A stretch of DNA of 28,904 bases from Amoebophrya sp. AT5.2 (lineage: Eukaryota; Sar; Dinophyceae; Syndiniales; Amoebophryaceae). The position numbers were made by a program, and so were the translations under genes. Shown here in pieces: positions 9,224 through 20,058 of this stretch. The notes below the pieces were generated by a model. It searched no databases and was not told where the DNA came from. It was given only the letters and a program-made list of their open reading frames with translations. The DNA lies in NCBI GenBank assembly GCA_005223375.1, contig RXOD01004100.1, positions 1 to 28,904 of the forward strand, read 5' to 3'. Numbering within the stretch: position 1 is the first letter of the stretch; each line of letters begins with the position of its first letter.

Positions 9224-10796
9224 ATGATTCGAACTCGATTGGCAGTAAAAGCCGTACTAGGCGCAATTGCTTCCTTCTCCTTGTCGAACTCAATGTATCG
9301 CGAAAACGGATTCTACTTCGATTCCGGAGCCGAAGCCTAGTAAGTCTCAGTCCGATCGCTCGCTTAGAAAAAATTCACGGAGGGCGAGTCAGCGACGTCC
9401 ACTCTCATACATTACATGCCCTCAGGGCCGCGACGTTTCCTCGGATGCCAGCGGCCCCTCGCACCCTACTCCCGACCGTGGAGGAGCTGTTGGAGCGAAT
9501 CCAGAGCCACCTCGAGGAGTACTCAATGTCCACGAACCGTTCCCGCTGGCGCCGTGTCAAGAACGACGTTTTGAAGAGAGATGAGGACTACGCCAAAGCC
9601 TTGGACATGTGGGACCAGCTCGAGATTCCGCCACACACCGAGTCGAACTTGCAAAACGACTTGTCAGCACTGGGGACGGTTGCCAGCGAGCTGAACGCCC
9701 ACGACTTTTTGTAACTTATCCCGATCTTTCAACCATGATCGGGCGGTATTCATAAAGGAAAAAAATGTTGAACGCAGCCGCCACGACCAACCCTGCGGAC
9801 CTGCTGCAGTACATCAATAACAAGATTGTTTTCCCGCCGCAGAGTCTTTCCCCCGTCGAACAGGACAAGAAACTGAACGGCGAGGCACTGGAGGTAATCC
9901 TGGACGTCCTGGGGCGACCGAATATCAAATCCGGAATGGACGCGGCAGGCGTATGGAGAAAGGAGTTCGGCAGGCCGTTCGCGAAAAAAGTGCTGCAGCC
10001 AGTCTACGAAGCGATGGAGGAACGCTGCGCTGCTGGCAGCACCCTGAAGGGCAAGAAGGACGGGAAGGAAGATGAGGCGGGGCGGGCGGTGCAAGGAGGT
10101 GATTACCACGACGAACGGAAGGAGAAGAAGAAGTCTTCAACGAAAGAAGACGCAAAGCACCCACTCATCTTCGACTTCACCTTGCTCGCCGGGGGGAAAG
10201 GCAGCTTTCTCACGCCCGGTTGCGCCTTGTTACAAACGGCGCTTCTTTCGAACATTCGGCGGGCGTTCAGTCGAGGCAGCGTGCCGTTTTTGCCGAATCC
10301 ATTTGAACTAGTGAACGAGGCTTACCCGGCATTGGCTAGTGCGCGGAATTTCGACGAAAAATGCGGGGACAACGGCTTTTTCGAGCCGATACAGAAGAAG
10401 TGCGACAAGATCTTCGAAGACGCGCAGCAAGTCGAAGCAGGTGAAGACGAGGCTGTGCATGCTGTTGAAGACGAGGAAGCTGTGGGCGGGGCAGACCAAG
10501 GTGCAGACGCCAAAGCAGGAGAGAGCGCGGAAGCCGGTGGGGGTGAGCAAGGTGATCAACCAGCAGCTCATGCGCGACCCCCCAACGCTCGACCTCCAAT
10601 CCGGCCGATGAAGATCGACGCGGAGAGAATGCTGCAGGCCCATGGGTTGGGAGATAAACAAGACCGCTTGGTGATCCGCTGCATACCGCTCGAAAAGTGG
10701 GACCCGGGAGCGCCGCGAGGTGAAAATGAGATCGCCGAGCTGCCGGTGCGCCAGTTTCGGGTGCCAGACGACAGCGTCCGGGAATTCCTCAGCTGA
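9224..10796 (+). CDS. Unrecognised protein, modelled with two micro-introns
   Basis: Model: exons 9224-9339, 9393-9710, 9758-10796, joined by introns of 53 nt (GTAAGT...GTCAG) and 47 nt (GTAACT...AAAG), both phase 2, giving about 490 residues. The conservative alternative is two separate frames, 9445-9714 (89 aa) and 9765-10796 (343 aa), only 50 nt apart. The modelled N-terminus, MIRTRLAVKAVLGAIASFSLS, resembles a signal or transit peptide. The middle exon is helical and charged (TVEELLERIQSHLEEY). The last exon has a globular part, then an acidic Ala/Gly/Glu linker (about 10430-10605), then a compact C-terminal segment ending VPDDSVREFLS. I do not recognise the family. The second intron has a weak acceptor. 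A 7-bp hairpin (9720-9743) lies inside it. Confidence 0.55.
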
Positions 10797-12268
10797 TAGA
10801 TTGATGTGTACCGGTCTTGTCTAGCAGCTTCCTTTCATGTCTACGACACCCTCTGCAGGCCGCTGCGTGGCAATAGCAACTTACGTAGGCATGTTCAGTG
10901 ACAGTGACGCGCCTGGCCCTGGTTGCACGTGACGCAGGAGCGGCACCTATCCGATGGCTGGATTCGCAGACGTGGTCTATTTCAAGAAATATATAAAAAA
11001 GTAAAAGAACTTCTGTGAAGCGCCGTGCGCCTAGCCTGCTAACTTCATTACTGGCTGTAGTACCGGTAGTGAAGCAGATAAATATGATGTTACCGTTACC
11101 ACGTCCTTTTCCTTACATGTTGTGTTCTTTACAGAGGACGGCCGGTACTCCTGACGACGAAGTCGATCTGCGGAGATTCTGGTCTCTATGTTGCCGCGCA
11201 GTCATTATTGTCAGTCTTGAAAGACCGAGAAATCTCAATCCGTCACTCTGTCTACCAGTATCCCAGCATCCGCGAAACAGGCACTCGCCTCCGTGATTGA
11301 TTCTGTCCGACCGTACGTGGAAACTCTGTCCGTGCTGAAGCAATCAATCTGTTGTGTTGATGAAGCAGCCTCCGTTCTTTCCGTGCTGCTCACACCCAAA
11401 TCACTACCAATTGAAAATTTTAATACGCACAGTTTTGCATGCTCCCGAACCGGACCCAACAGCTACAGCTACACAGCCAAGTAGTAGAATTCAGAAATGC
11501 ATTTCCACTCTCTGGTTTGTTTTGGTTGTAGATAGCCACCTATCACTTCCCGTTCCCGGATCGATACGGACACCCAATTTTGCACTTTATCCGAATTGCA
11601 TTCCGTCTACAGCCGCGTTCTTAGCTTTCTCGCTTTGAAAAAGTTCCCTCCGGCACCTTCTGGTGCGCACCAACTAAACGGGTCCGTACCACCAAGGATA
11701 CGGACCACTATTTCAAGAAAAGAAAAACATGTCCGTGTCCCCTGGTCGTGGCGGAAAAAAATCTGGGCGAAACTCCAACGCTCTGGCCTGCGGGATCTGA
11801 CGACGCACGAGAAGACCAGTCTCACGGAAAGCGAAATCGACGAAATCGACCACGATGAAAACTCGAATGCTACTAAACTACACACCACCTCCTCCTCCAT
11901 CACCATGCTGAAGCTGTGATTCTCAAGAACCTCCTCCGATCCGCGAGGAACAGCACCTGCTTCTACCGCGAACATTGCGTAGCAGCTCTCGAAAGAATCC
12001 TTTTGCAAAAATTTCAACGAAGAACCCTCTCACCGTGCCGCAGCAGGGAGATTCGATAACTTCACAGCGACTTCGATGAACCGACAGCAACACCGCTGAA
12101 GAAGGAACCGTCGATACGATAAGCCAGCCTGGATATGCATCACCCACCACGATGAATGAATGCGAGTACTAAAAATGGGACGAAATAATACGACATACTA
12201 AACTCATACACATAACGGTGCATCGAAGATGATCAACTGAACACGGAAAAGAAACTACAAGGCAGATC
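10797..12268. other. Long spacer with scattered coding-like fragments
   Basis: About 1.5 kb with no complete gene. Three stretches on the + strand look coding but lie in different frames: about 11220-11484 (contains ASVIDSVRPYVETLSVLKQS), 11729-11918 (an ATG followed by SVSPGRGGKKSGR, then one base back DLTTHEKTSLTESEIDEIDH), and about 11883-12054 (AEAVILKNLLRSARNST and onward). A 122-codon minus-strand frame, ATG 11975 to 11607, overlaps the last two and cannot be excluded. 10797-11219 and 12055-12268 show nothing. This looks like a relic, but may be exons of an unmodelled gene. Confidence 0.35.
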
Positions 12269-13176
12269 ATGCCTGTGCTTGGGTCGTATACGGTGTCGGA
12301 CGTGAACCTGTACGCGGCCGAGGATGCCTGCGGTTTTGACGAGATTGTGATCGAGGAGTACTGCGATGCGTTCCGTCTGAGTGACGAGCTTGGCGACGGG
12401 TTCGTGACGTACCGGGACCTGCCGGTCATCCTGATGCGGGTGGGCGCCTTCCCGCGCTACTCTCTCCCCGAGTTCGGCGCCATCGAAAATGGAACCGCCA
12501 CCGCGTACTAATACTTTGAGTTTGTAGTTGTAGAAGTTCTAGCCGTCGCCGTGTTTTTTTATTCTGCTTAGCTTAGGGTTCATTTTTTAGGGCTGACGAT
12601 CAAGGATTTCATTTCGGTTTTAAGTTTTTATTATTACCGTTCTTTGGCTTTGGTTTCCCCTCTGTTGTTTCGCAGGAAGGTCGCCGTCTCCTTCGAGGTG
12701 GTGGTCTCACTTCGCACTGTTAACCGTTCGTGACCCGAAAGAGTTATTAAATCAATTCCAATGGCAATGACGATGACCGGTAACATGATTTTAATACCGC
12801 TGACACCAGTCCCTACGTGTTCAAGCGGCTGGAGAAAACGGTGTGCGAGCTGGATCCCGAGGGGGAGAACCAGTATGACTTCCAGTTTTTTCTCAAACTG
12901 ATGCGGAAATGGGACGCCGGCGCGCACAAGTACCTCGGCGATGAGGAGCTCACGAACGCGTTCCGCATTTTGGATTTGGACCGGGGGGGCAGCGTATCGT
13001 CGAACGAACTGAAGCAAATTATGAGCATTTTTGGGGACAAACTCACGCAGGAAGAGGCCGACGGCATGCTGGACATGGCGGACCCAGACGGCAGCGGACA
13101 AATCGACTACGAAGAGTTCGTCGCGATAATATTGCAACAAAGTTTGAGAACGAAGAAAAAAGACCGCGACCAGTAG
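12269..13176 (+). CDS. Calmodulin-like EF-hand protein, two exons
   Basis: Predicted calcium sensor of 200 residues. Exons 12269-12504 and 12810-13176 flank a 305-nt phase-2 intron (GTACTA...CACCAG). The protein has the four-EF-hand layout. EF3 (loop D134-E145, DLDRGGSVSSNE) and EF4 (D170-E181, DPDGSGQIDYEE) have usable ligands. EF1 (about 39-50, DELGDGFVTYRD) is degenerate, and EF2 (about 89-100) has lost the pattern. An N-terminal extension of about 28 residues precedes EF1, and a Lys/Arg tail ends the protein. Calmodulin is about 149 residues and centrin about 170, so this is a divergent CaM-like or troponin-C-like protein. The ATG has the context GATCATG. Partner unknown. Confidence 0.85.
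12505..12809 (+). other. 305-nt intron of the EF-hand gene
   Basis: Phase-2 intron, GTACTA...GACACCAG, joining GTATA to PYVFKRLEKTV. It is T-rich and contains no recognisable element. Removing it restores a continuous EF-hand array, which supports both ends. Confidence 0.8.
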
Positions 13177-14995
13177 GAGGGTTGTGATGTTTTGGAAAAA
13201 ATAGGGGGAACTTGAAGAGAACTAAGATTCAACAAGGCATTCTACCAATCGACAAGTACGGGCACGCAATACCGGGTGCCACCCAAACTGGGAAGGGAAA
13301 AATTTGACACGTAGGAATCTGGGAACTGCTGATAGATCGACTCTAAGTAATGGTAATTTGTAATTACACCTCTAATAGATATGACTGCTGTCGCCGTCGC
13401 GCCATCGCCAAGATATTATCATGACTGTATCTGCGTGCGGCAAGAGCAGGTCTTATCCAGAAGGAGAACGAGAAATGCATTTTGCGAATTCAAGCATATT
13501 GACGATGTTAGAGTTACACTTAGAGGAAAGGCACGACGGGACGACGGGTGTGATGATCGACGATGGACAACGAACGAAGCTGGAATTCAAGTTGACGCGG
13601 TATCAGACGACACGAGAATACACGTAAAGCTTACGTCTAGCACTGGCAGGGGGTTGAGCTCCCTCTCTTGGAATTTACGATAAGAGACAAATCAATCTTT
13701 ACTCATACCCACGATCGGAAATCACAATCATGTCCTCTTCCTAACTTGGTAAAGAGCACTTTGTTTTTTTTGAGCTATTTTTTCTTTGTTGTATTAATTT
13801 CATGGTGGCAACTAATCAGAATCTTTTTCTTTACCTCTAGATACCCAAGCGAAATGCAGCATCGGTAGAAACGCTACCAATCTATCGCGCCTTGGAATCT
13901 TCAAACCAGATCTTTGATTGTTCCTGGTCTCGCGAAGCGATTTACGATTTTGCATTTGCACTAATCATACTCCTTGGAACCAAAATAAGTATAAAAGAAC
14001 TACCACACTACAGCTTCACACGCATACCCACAACTCAGGTACTAGAAGAATCGGTTAGGGATAGGGGATGGGCGGGGAGCAGATGCTCCCGCGCGTCGTC
14101 AGCGTTTACCCAACGCTACACTAAGTACTTCAGCTTAAAAGTATGTATGTATCCGCCATACTAGAACAAGTGTTTGTGTACTATGCGGATCATCTGCTAT
14201 GATAGGAACGGTGCGACCGCGGCTGCAGTCCTCCCTGCCGGATTGAGGTTTTATTTTGCGACGCCAGGGCTAGGTAGGGAATTTCCGTGAAGGACTCCCA
14301 CGTTGAGAACACTAAAAAGTAATTCCAAGTCGGAGGAGACAGTGCTCGCCTTCAGTAGCTCCCAAGATCACTTGATCAGCTCGACCTCGATCACTTGGAT
14401 CGGGGGGCTCTTGCCAAGCTACTAGCCATAGGCTCTATATCGTGTAAGTAAGTGTTGAAAGAGAACATGCATAGCTCTCGTTCTAAAGGACTAAATTGTA
14501 AGTCCAAGTCCAATCTCGATTCGATCCGGTTCACATCACATTCTACAACTCTACTTCGTCGCTGCCGCATTCATACAATACATTTGGGATGCAAAAGCAA
14601 CAACATGGGAACTTTTCTGGAACTTCAAAGCACGTGCTAGAGGCGGTTGATGAGGAATGTCGGAAATCGAAATGGTGGAAAAATCGCTGAAGCTGTCTCC
14701 TCCGCTTTCCGTCGGGCTGCAATAAAGCTCCGGCGAATACTAGACTGAAGATCGATTTGTTCAGCGTCGCTGTCCTCATTGGATTTTGAAAGACAAGAGC
14801 GAGCTGATACGTCCTGTAACAACGCCGAAGGCTCAGAGTCAATCTAGTACACACGGCGCAGCAACAGGCACACTCACACAGACACAGGGCGCAGCAACAT
14901 GCGGAGTTGTAGGAAGTTCTTTCGTTCAGCAACAATCGAAGATTTTCATTTTTGTTTTGCGGTCACTACGAAAAAGATGCGGAGACCTCCAAGGG
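13177..14995. other. Long spacer, no supported gene
   Basis: T-rich and mixed-composition sequence. Two overlapping frames with real ATGs (13381-13683, 100 aa; 13421-13627, 68 aa) have some protein-like character but no motif, and they contradict each other. A near-repeat of gatcacttg(g)atc lies at 14366-14377 and 14389-14401. The 11-nt sequence ggcgcagcaac recurs around 14855 and 14887, just upstream of the next gene. Confidence 0.4.
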
Positions 14996-15502
14996 ATGGA
15001 GCAGGTCGGTGCTGCGTCGGGAGGTGCAGGGCAGAACTCGGTACCCTTGTTCGGCACCATGACTTTTGACCCCACCCCGCTCTACTCGTCTGCCCAAGCG
15101 TCGTGTGGGGTGGCGCAAGCGGAGCAAGCATTCATGCTCCGCGACGACCAGGAGGTCGTGGATGAAAGTGCAACGCGACACGGCGGCGGCAGGCGGGCAG
15201 CGAAAAACAAGCGGCCACCAATAATGGCGCTACTCCCCGTTCTCATGGCGCTCATTCTGTTGCTGGGCGTGACGCAGCTCGCACTGCAGTTTTTAGCACC
15301 AGGACGGGTCGGGACGCCGACGGAACCTGGAGGCGGGACTGGAGGGAGCGCAGAAGCCGTCGGTAGACCCAAGAACATAACGAGACCACAGATAAACGAA
15401 ATACTAGGAGAGCCGGTCGCTGTGCGCGATGGAGTGATATTGACGACAGTCCTCGCGTTCGGCATAACCACGATACTGTTCAATTACGAGTTCATGTATT
15501 AG
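14996..15502 (+). CDS. Small membrane protein with two predicted helices
   Basis: 168 residues from ATG 14996, the first ATG in a frame that is open further upstream without one. Residues 1-60 are Ala/Gly/Gln-rich and soluble. A basic patch (RRAAKNKR, 66-73) precedes a strong hydrophobic helix at about 76-100. A Gly/Pro/Thr linker follows, then NITRPQINEILGEP, and a second helix at about 146-163 ends the protein (ILFNYEFMY). NIT is a possible glycosylation site if it is lumenal. No family recognised. The upstream open frame means a 5' exon could be missing. Confidence 0.55.
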   Translation: MEQVGAASGGAGQNSVPLFGTMTFDPTPLYSSAQASCGVAQAEQAFMLRDDQEVVDESATRHGGGRRAAKNKRPPIMALLPVLMALILLLGVTQLALQFLAPGRVGTPTEPGGGTGGSAEAVGRPKNITRPQINEILGEPVAVRDGVILTTVLAFGITTILFNYEFMY

Positions 15503-15916
15503 AGTGGCTGAAAGCTTCAAAGAAATGACAGCATACAAACATAGCATCGATCACCGTTCGCGGGGTTCATAGCCTCGCAAATTCGACTTTGATGTCTGAA
15601 AGAATGTAGTATCGATCACCGACGTTCAAGTTCGTCGCCATCACCAAGTGTCGACCGTTCTTGCAGCGTTGCAGCAGCATCGTGGTTCCTCTTCTTTTCA
15701 TATGGAAAATACAGATTTCTTGCGTACAGTCGATGAGCACCAACAGCACGGCCCCCATACGGAGCCGGATGCAGAGGCACGCGCTCCTGGTGTGTAAACC
15801 ATAAAAATGAGATGCGCTTGTTGATGCGCTGCCTGGCCGCGATGCGGAGGTACAACCAGTGCAGGCGCGTGATTAAGATTCTTATTCATTGGGGAGGATG
15901 TTCTTGTAAATTAATC
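15503..15916. other. Spacer with coding-like sequence on the minus strand
   Basis: On the minus strand, a frame entering near 15880 (LHWLYLRIAARQRINKRISF) and, one base shifted, a frame ending at 15567 (MGAVLLVLIDCTQEICIF, then LVMATNLNVGDRYYILSD) together look like the end of a protein. No intron or start could be defined, and the frames join only with a shift around 15740-15800. It could be a decayed gene or chance. Nothing is supported on the + strand here. Confidence 0.3.
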
Positions 15917-18900
15917 ATGGCGGCTGCCGCTGGCGCTGCGACTAAAGCGGATCTAAACACTGAGCTCGTGGTGCAGACACTACAGAAACGAACCACCAGT
16001 TGCCCGCTGTTAGTTACACAAATGCACGCTGAAGAGGTACGTACGAGGACGAACACCACGACGTCGTAATTGATTTGTTCCCTCGGCACCGTTGATATCG
16101 TAGGGTAGCTCGCTGCGACTTCTGCTTCGTCTTCGTGTGGAGACCGAACTCCCTCATTCATTCTTGTAAAATGTCTACCTCTTTTCGGTCCTCCGGGGCC
16201 GGGTCTGGAGAAGAGGAGGCCCATGCCCACCCTCAGGACGAGGACGCCGTCGGCGCCTGTCTCGCGCTCTTCGAGCGGTTGGAGGAAGAAAGCGCCCCGC
16301 ACGTGGCAAATATGCGCGCCGTACGTCGCTGGCTGCGCGATCATGGACGAGGGGACCTGATGGATTTTCTGGAGAACAACTCTTTCTCTGGCGTCGACGT
16401 CGACGAGGAGAAAGTCGTTCTTTTCTGCCACTTCTGGGTGCTCACGGAGAAAGTTTTTTTCAGGTCGCACAAACTGAAGAAGCAGCGACCAGTGGTAGAA
16501 GGAATGCGCGCGTTTCGAGACCGGGCGCTAGCGTGCGGAGTGTCGGGGGATTACGAGGCTGCGTCAGGAGCGACGGATGAAGGAACGCGAAAGATTGTGC
16601 TGCCGACGGAAAAGTTGCGAAAGGTGTTGTCTCTTTTGCGCGTAGTTAGCTGCTAGCGATGAAATTAATTGCGTGGCCGCTGGGCGGCAGTGGTGGCGGA
16701 GCGGAGCTATTTTTGTTTGGAAAAAAAAGCTGTTTTTGTTTGAGCAGATTTTCATCCTCGCCGAAATCGAAATTGAGAGTAACTAAAGCATCCGGGGCAC
16801 ACTTGAACACCGCGACATCATGCTCTCAGATCATATCCGACCTGGCCGCGTCCGAATCGGATCCGTCGTTCTGGAAAGGCGTTGCCAACGCACTGCCACC
16901 GGTGGATCTCCTGCCGGTTCGCGACTTCTCGGACGCGTTGCACTTGTGGCTTCTACAGGACCTCGAAGACGAGTTGATACGGTACAAACGCAAGACGGGC
17001 CGCGGGGGCTATTCTCCTCCTGTGCGCCGAGAAGAAGAACAAGAGCACGAGATGAACAATGATGGGCCGACAGGTCCTCGTGATCACCTCGCGTTCACGT
17101 TTCCGGCGGAGCTGCTCTCTCTTTCCGAGCAGGTGGAGGACGCAATTGCGCAAACGGCAACGGCAACCTCACGCACCTTGTTCCCCCCGCACTTGTTTAC
17201 CGAGTTTCTGGAGATTCGCGTGCTTCCGAAGGCGCAGGAGCTGGAGCGTGCGCTTTCTCGCGCCGACAAAAAGGCGGCCCACTTGCGCAGGCAAAAGGAC
17301 GACGCGGTGCGAGAACTCGAGGACGTGGAACAGAAGTACGTCGGCCTAAAAGCGGACTTGCGGGCCGCACAGGGCCGTGTGGCGGAGGGGAAGCGCGAGG
17401 CGGAGAAGCTGCGGAGTGCGGTTGCGGACGCGGACGCGAAACGGGATGAGCTGCGGGTGGAATTAAATCAGGCGCTGGCAGGCTCCTCCCCGTCTCGCAG
17501 TTCGAGGAGGTGGCGAGGCTTACGCGATCATTCCGACCAGCCGCGAGAAGCCGCCGTGCAGACGGACGCCGAGGACCAGCACGCCGGCTCGAATTTACCG
17601 TCGAAGGACTCGCTAGTGTCGTTCGGGACCACTCGCGCCTTTTTTCGTTCGACTATGGGAGCTTCCACGGCGCGGGCGAAGAGTCGTGAAGCGCGAGGGC
17701 CGGGGACGCGAGATGATGGTGAGGAAGCCGCCGGGCGGAAAGTCGAGGACGGCTTGCGAGATGATCTTCGGACGGCCGAACAGGAGATAGCGGTATTAGA
17801 TCGAGGAATTTGTATTTGTTGGCTTCTAAAGATAAATGCAGAAATTCGTCACGAACACGAACTATGAACAAGCGTCGGTGTTCACGCTCGACGTATAAAA
17901 AAGCGAACATACTGTACAACAACAGCGGCTCGCGGCCGAGCTCGCCCGGTCACGGGCGGAGTTGGAGAAACGCACCACAGAACTGCACGCGGAAACCGTT
18001 GAGCTTCGCGAGGCGAAGGCCGAGGCGCAGCAGACCAGCGCCAAGCTCGCGGCTTTGCGACAAAAATCTTTGCAGCCGGTGTCGGCGGCCGACAGCGAGA
18101 GCTTCCAGAAACAGCTGAGGCAAAAAGATCGGCTGATCGAGGGATTACGAAATTTGCGTACGGAGCTGCTTGAAAACAACGTGGATCGAGGAGCGAATAA
18201 GAACGCGGAAGATCATCAACATCGGGCTGCAGGTGGAAAGAGAATGCCGGGAGAACAGCACGGAGAAGAAGACCTCGGAGAAGAAGACCTTAACTCGCCG
18301 CGGACGCGGGCGCTGAAGCGCCAAGTGCAGTTTTTCCAGAAACAAGCACTCGCAATGGAGCGGCACGTGCTGGAAATCGAACAATGTTACGTCGGCAGCT
18401 CTAGGAACGGTCGAGAAGACGCGAGCATCGCTTCGGGGACCAGCACGCGGGCTTCGTCGTCGCGCGGGGGCCGCGAGCACGGGACGGGGCAAGAAGGAAA
18501 GGCTGGCTCCGCCAGAGTCAACCCAGACGACGCTGATGTCGCGATAAACCTCGTCCGCCTTGGCGGAGCCTCAGCGACCCCCGGAACCGCAAAGTCGCCT
18601 TCCTCGAACTCCTCGCCAGAAAAACGGGACGAACGTGGCTCATCGTCCTCGTCGTCCTCTGCCCCCTCGGGCGCAGCACGGAGCGGGAGCACCTCGACAA
18701 AGCGTGCGAGCCTCACGGAGACGACCGCGATGTTTCAGCAGCTCATCGCGGAGATCCAAACCCTGGAAACCCAGAAGGCGGACTGTGAAGCTGAGATTCG
18801 CCGGCTCAACAAGAAAATTGCTTTTCTCGAAGAGAAGAAATCGAGTGCGCGGCCGCCAATCTTAAACGACACAGCGAAAGCGGACTCGAGCGTGTGGAGA

Positions 18901-19566
18901 AGTAAAGCAGGCGGCAGTGGCAGCAGCAGTGGTGGGGGAGTAACTGCATTTTCACCAAAAGCGAGGGCGCCCAAAAGAATGAGCCCGGCGAGGAAACGCG
19001 AACGACCCGTTGAAAACAACAAGAGCGAAAGCCTGCGGAAGCCGGCGGATTCTGGTCACGACTACTACGAGGAGCAAGAAGAGTCGTGGGACCACTACGG
19101 CGATGGATTTGGATACGAGGACTATGCTGAGCCTGAGCACTATGAGGACCATGGAATGTACAACAACGACGAGGGGTACTACAACCGCAGATCCAATAGC
19201 AACAGTCGGCGGCAGCTCCGGCTCGGTGGTGCTAGTTCGCTGACCACGAAGAAGCCTAGCGTGAGCAGAAGCGGGAATGTGGACTCCTACTCCGGAAGCT
19301 CCCAGGCGGAGGAATTCCTAAACCTTACCAGTAGGAGTGGTGCGAGAGCTAAGAAGACAACCGAGAGTGCGAGTAGGCGCAGCTCGCCCCCTCGAAGTAG
19401 AAGCAGGACGGTAAAATCGAAAACAAAGCGGTCGCCGACATCAGCGACAAGAAGCAGGAAAACGAGTAGAAGGTCGACGTCGAGGAGCCGAGGAGCTGGG
19501 ACGTCAAGTCGTGGCAAAAAGAAGACCAAGAAAAGCGAAACCACAGTTGGATGCCCGACGCAGTGA
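15917..19566 (+). CDS. Coiled-coil protein with RS-like basic tail, multi-exon
   Basis: Model: exons 15917-16036, 16237-16623, 16830-17792, 17926-19566; all introns phase 0, about 1,036 residues. The first intron has a strong GTACGT donor and CCCTCAG acceptor. Alternatively the gene starts at ATG 16171 (1,018 residues). The 16624 donor (GTGTTG) is weak; a frame reading through it stops at 16654. The N-terminal half holds a globular, Trp-containing part. Heptad-like coiled coil follows at about 17205-17480, 17926-18080 and 18724-18846 (QLIAEIQTLETQ). Then come Gly/Ser linkers, a Tyr/Glu/Asp-rich patch (19057-19190) and a Ser/Arg/Lys tail (19330-19545). This architecture fits a cytoskeletal, centrosomal or nuclear scaffold. 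I do not recognise an orthologue. Confidence 0.6.
17793..17925 (+). other. 133-nt intron of the coiled-coil gene
   Basis: Phase-0 intron GTATTA...ACAACAG. It joins EQEIA to RLAAELARSRAELEK, keeping a continuous coiled coil. Both flanking frames stop or lose coding character inside the interval. Confidence 0.75.
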
Positions 19567-20058
19567 GTTGCCGGCAGCGTGCAGCCGCGTGTCGGATGCG
19601 AAATACTTTTATCGTGACAAAGTTTTTTATTGGGACAAGGTGTAGCACGTCGTGTAGAATTTGTTTTCACCACGCACCAAGTGCTGGAGGTAGAAGAAGC
19701 CCCTAATCGTGGCGTGGAAAATCCCAAAGAAATAGTTTTGTACGACGATAGTGCGAAGCTGCAAAAAAAGCATTGAGTTTGAGCTTAAGCTCTGTTCAGC
19801 CACAAAAAAAGAAGGAGGGAGGTCGATCGAGCCATGTTGCTACAACATAAAAGCTCATTAACGAGCAGGATTGTTGTTAGTCACAAGGCCTGGGGCGTCA
19901 CACTCACACTGTTGTTCGCAAGGAAGGTTTTTTCCATTTGCTTCTCTTGAATTACGTTCGCGTGCCTCGTCCTGGAAGCGGTGGATCTTCAGTCGTACTA
20001 GCGTGTCTTTTCAATCATGTGACCCTGACTTGGTCCTGTTGTCCGTGAAACATGAAGA
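19567..20058. other. Spacer / possible 5' region of the giant gene
   Basis: No gene is supported. A 12-nt palindrome gagcttaagctc lies near 19783. An ATG at 19834 opens a frame of about 38 codons that could be a small first exon, but I found no donor-acceptor pair joining it convincingly to the frame at 20059. Confidence 0.4.

Noticed and set aside
9218..9245. tRNA-like T-loop on the minus strand (gttcgaatc)
   Set aside because: No matching T-stem and no acceptor, D or anticodon arms around it.
9340..9425. 86-nt intron ending at CCCTCAG for the orphan gene
   Set aside because: Good splice sites, but the junction makes an in-frame TAG; the 53-nt alternative ending at 9392 keeps the frame open.
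16659..16829. Separate gene start at ATG 16659
   Set aside because: The interval is T-rich with poly-T runs and ends in CTCTCAG, so it reads better as intron than as an N-terminus; kept only as an alternative.
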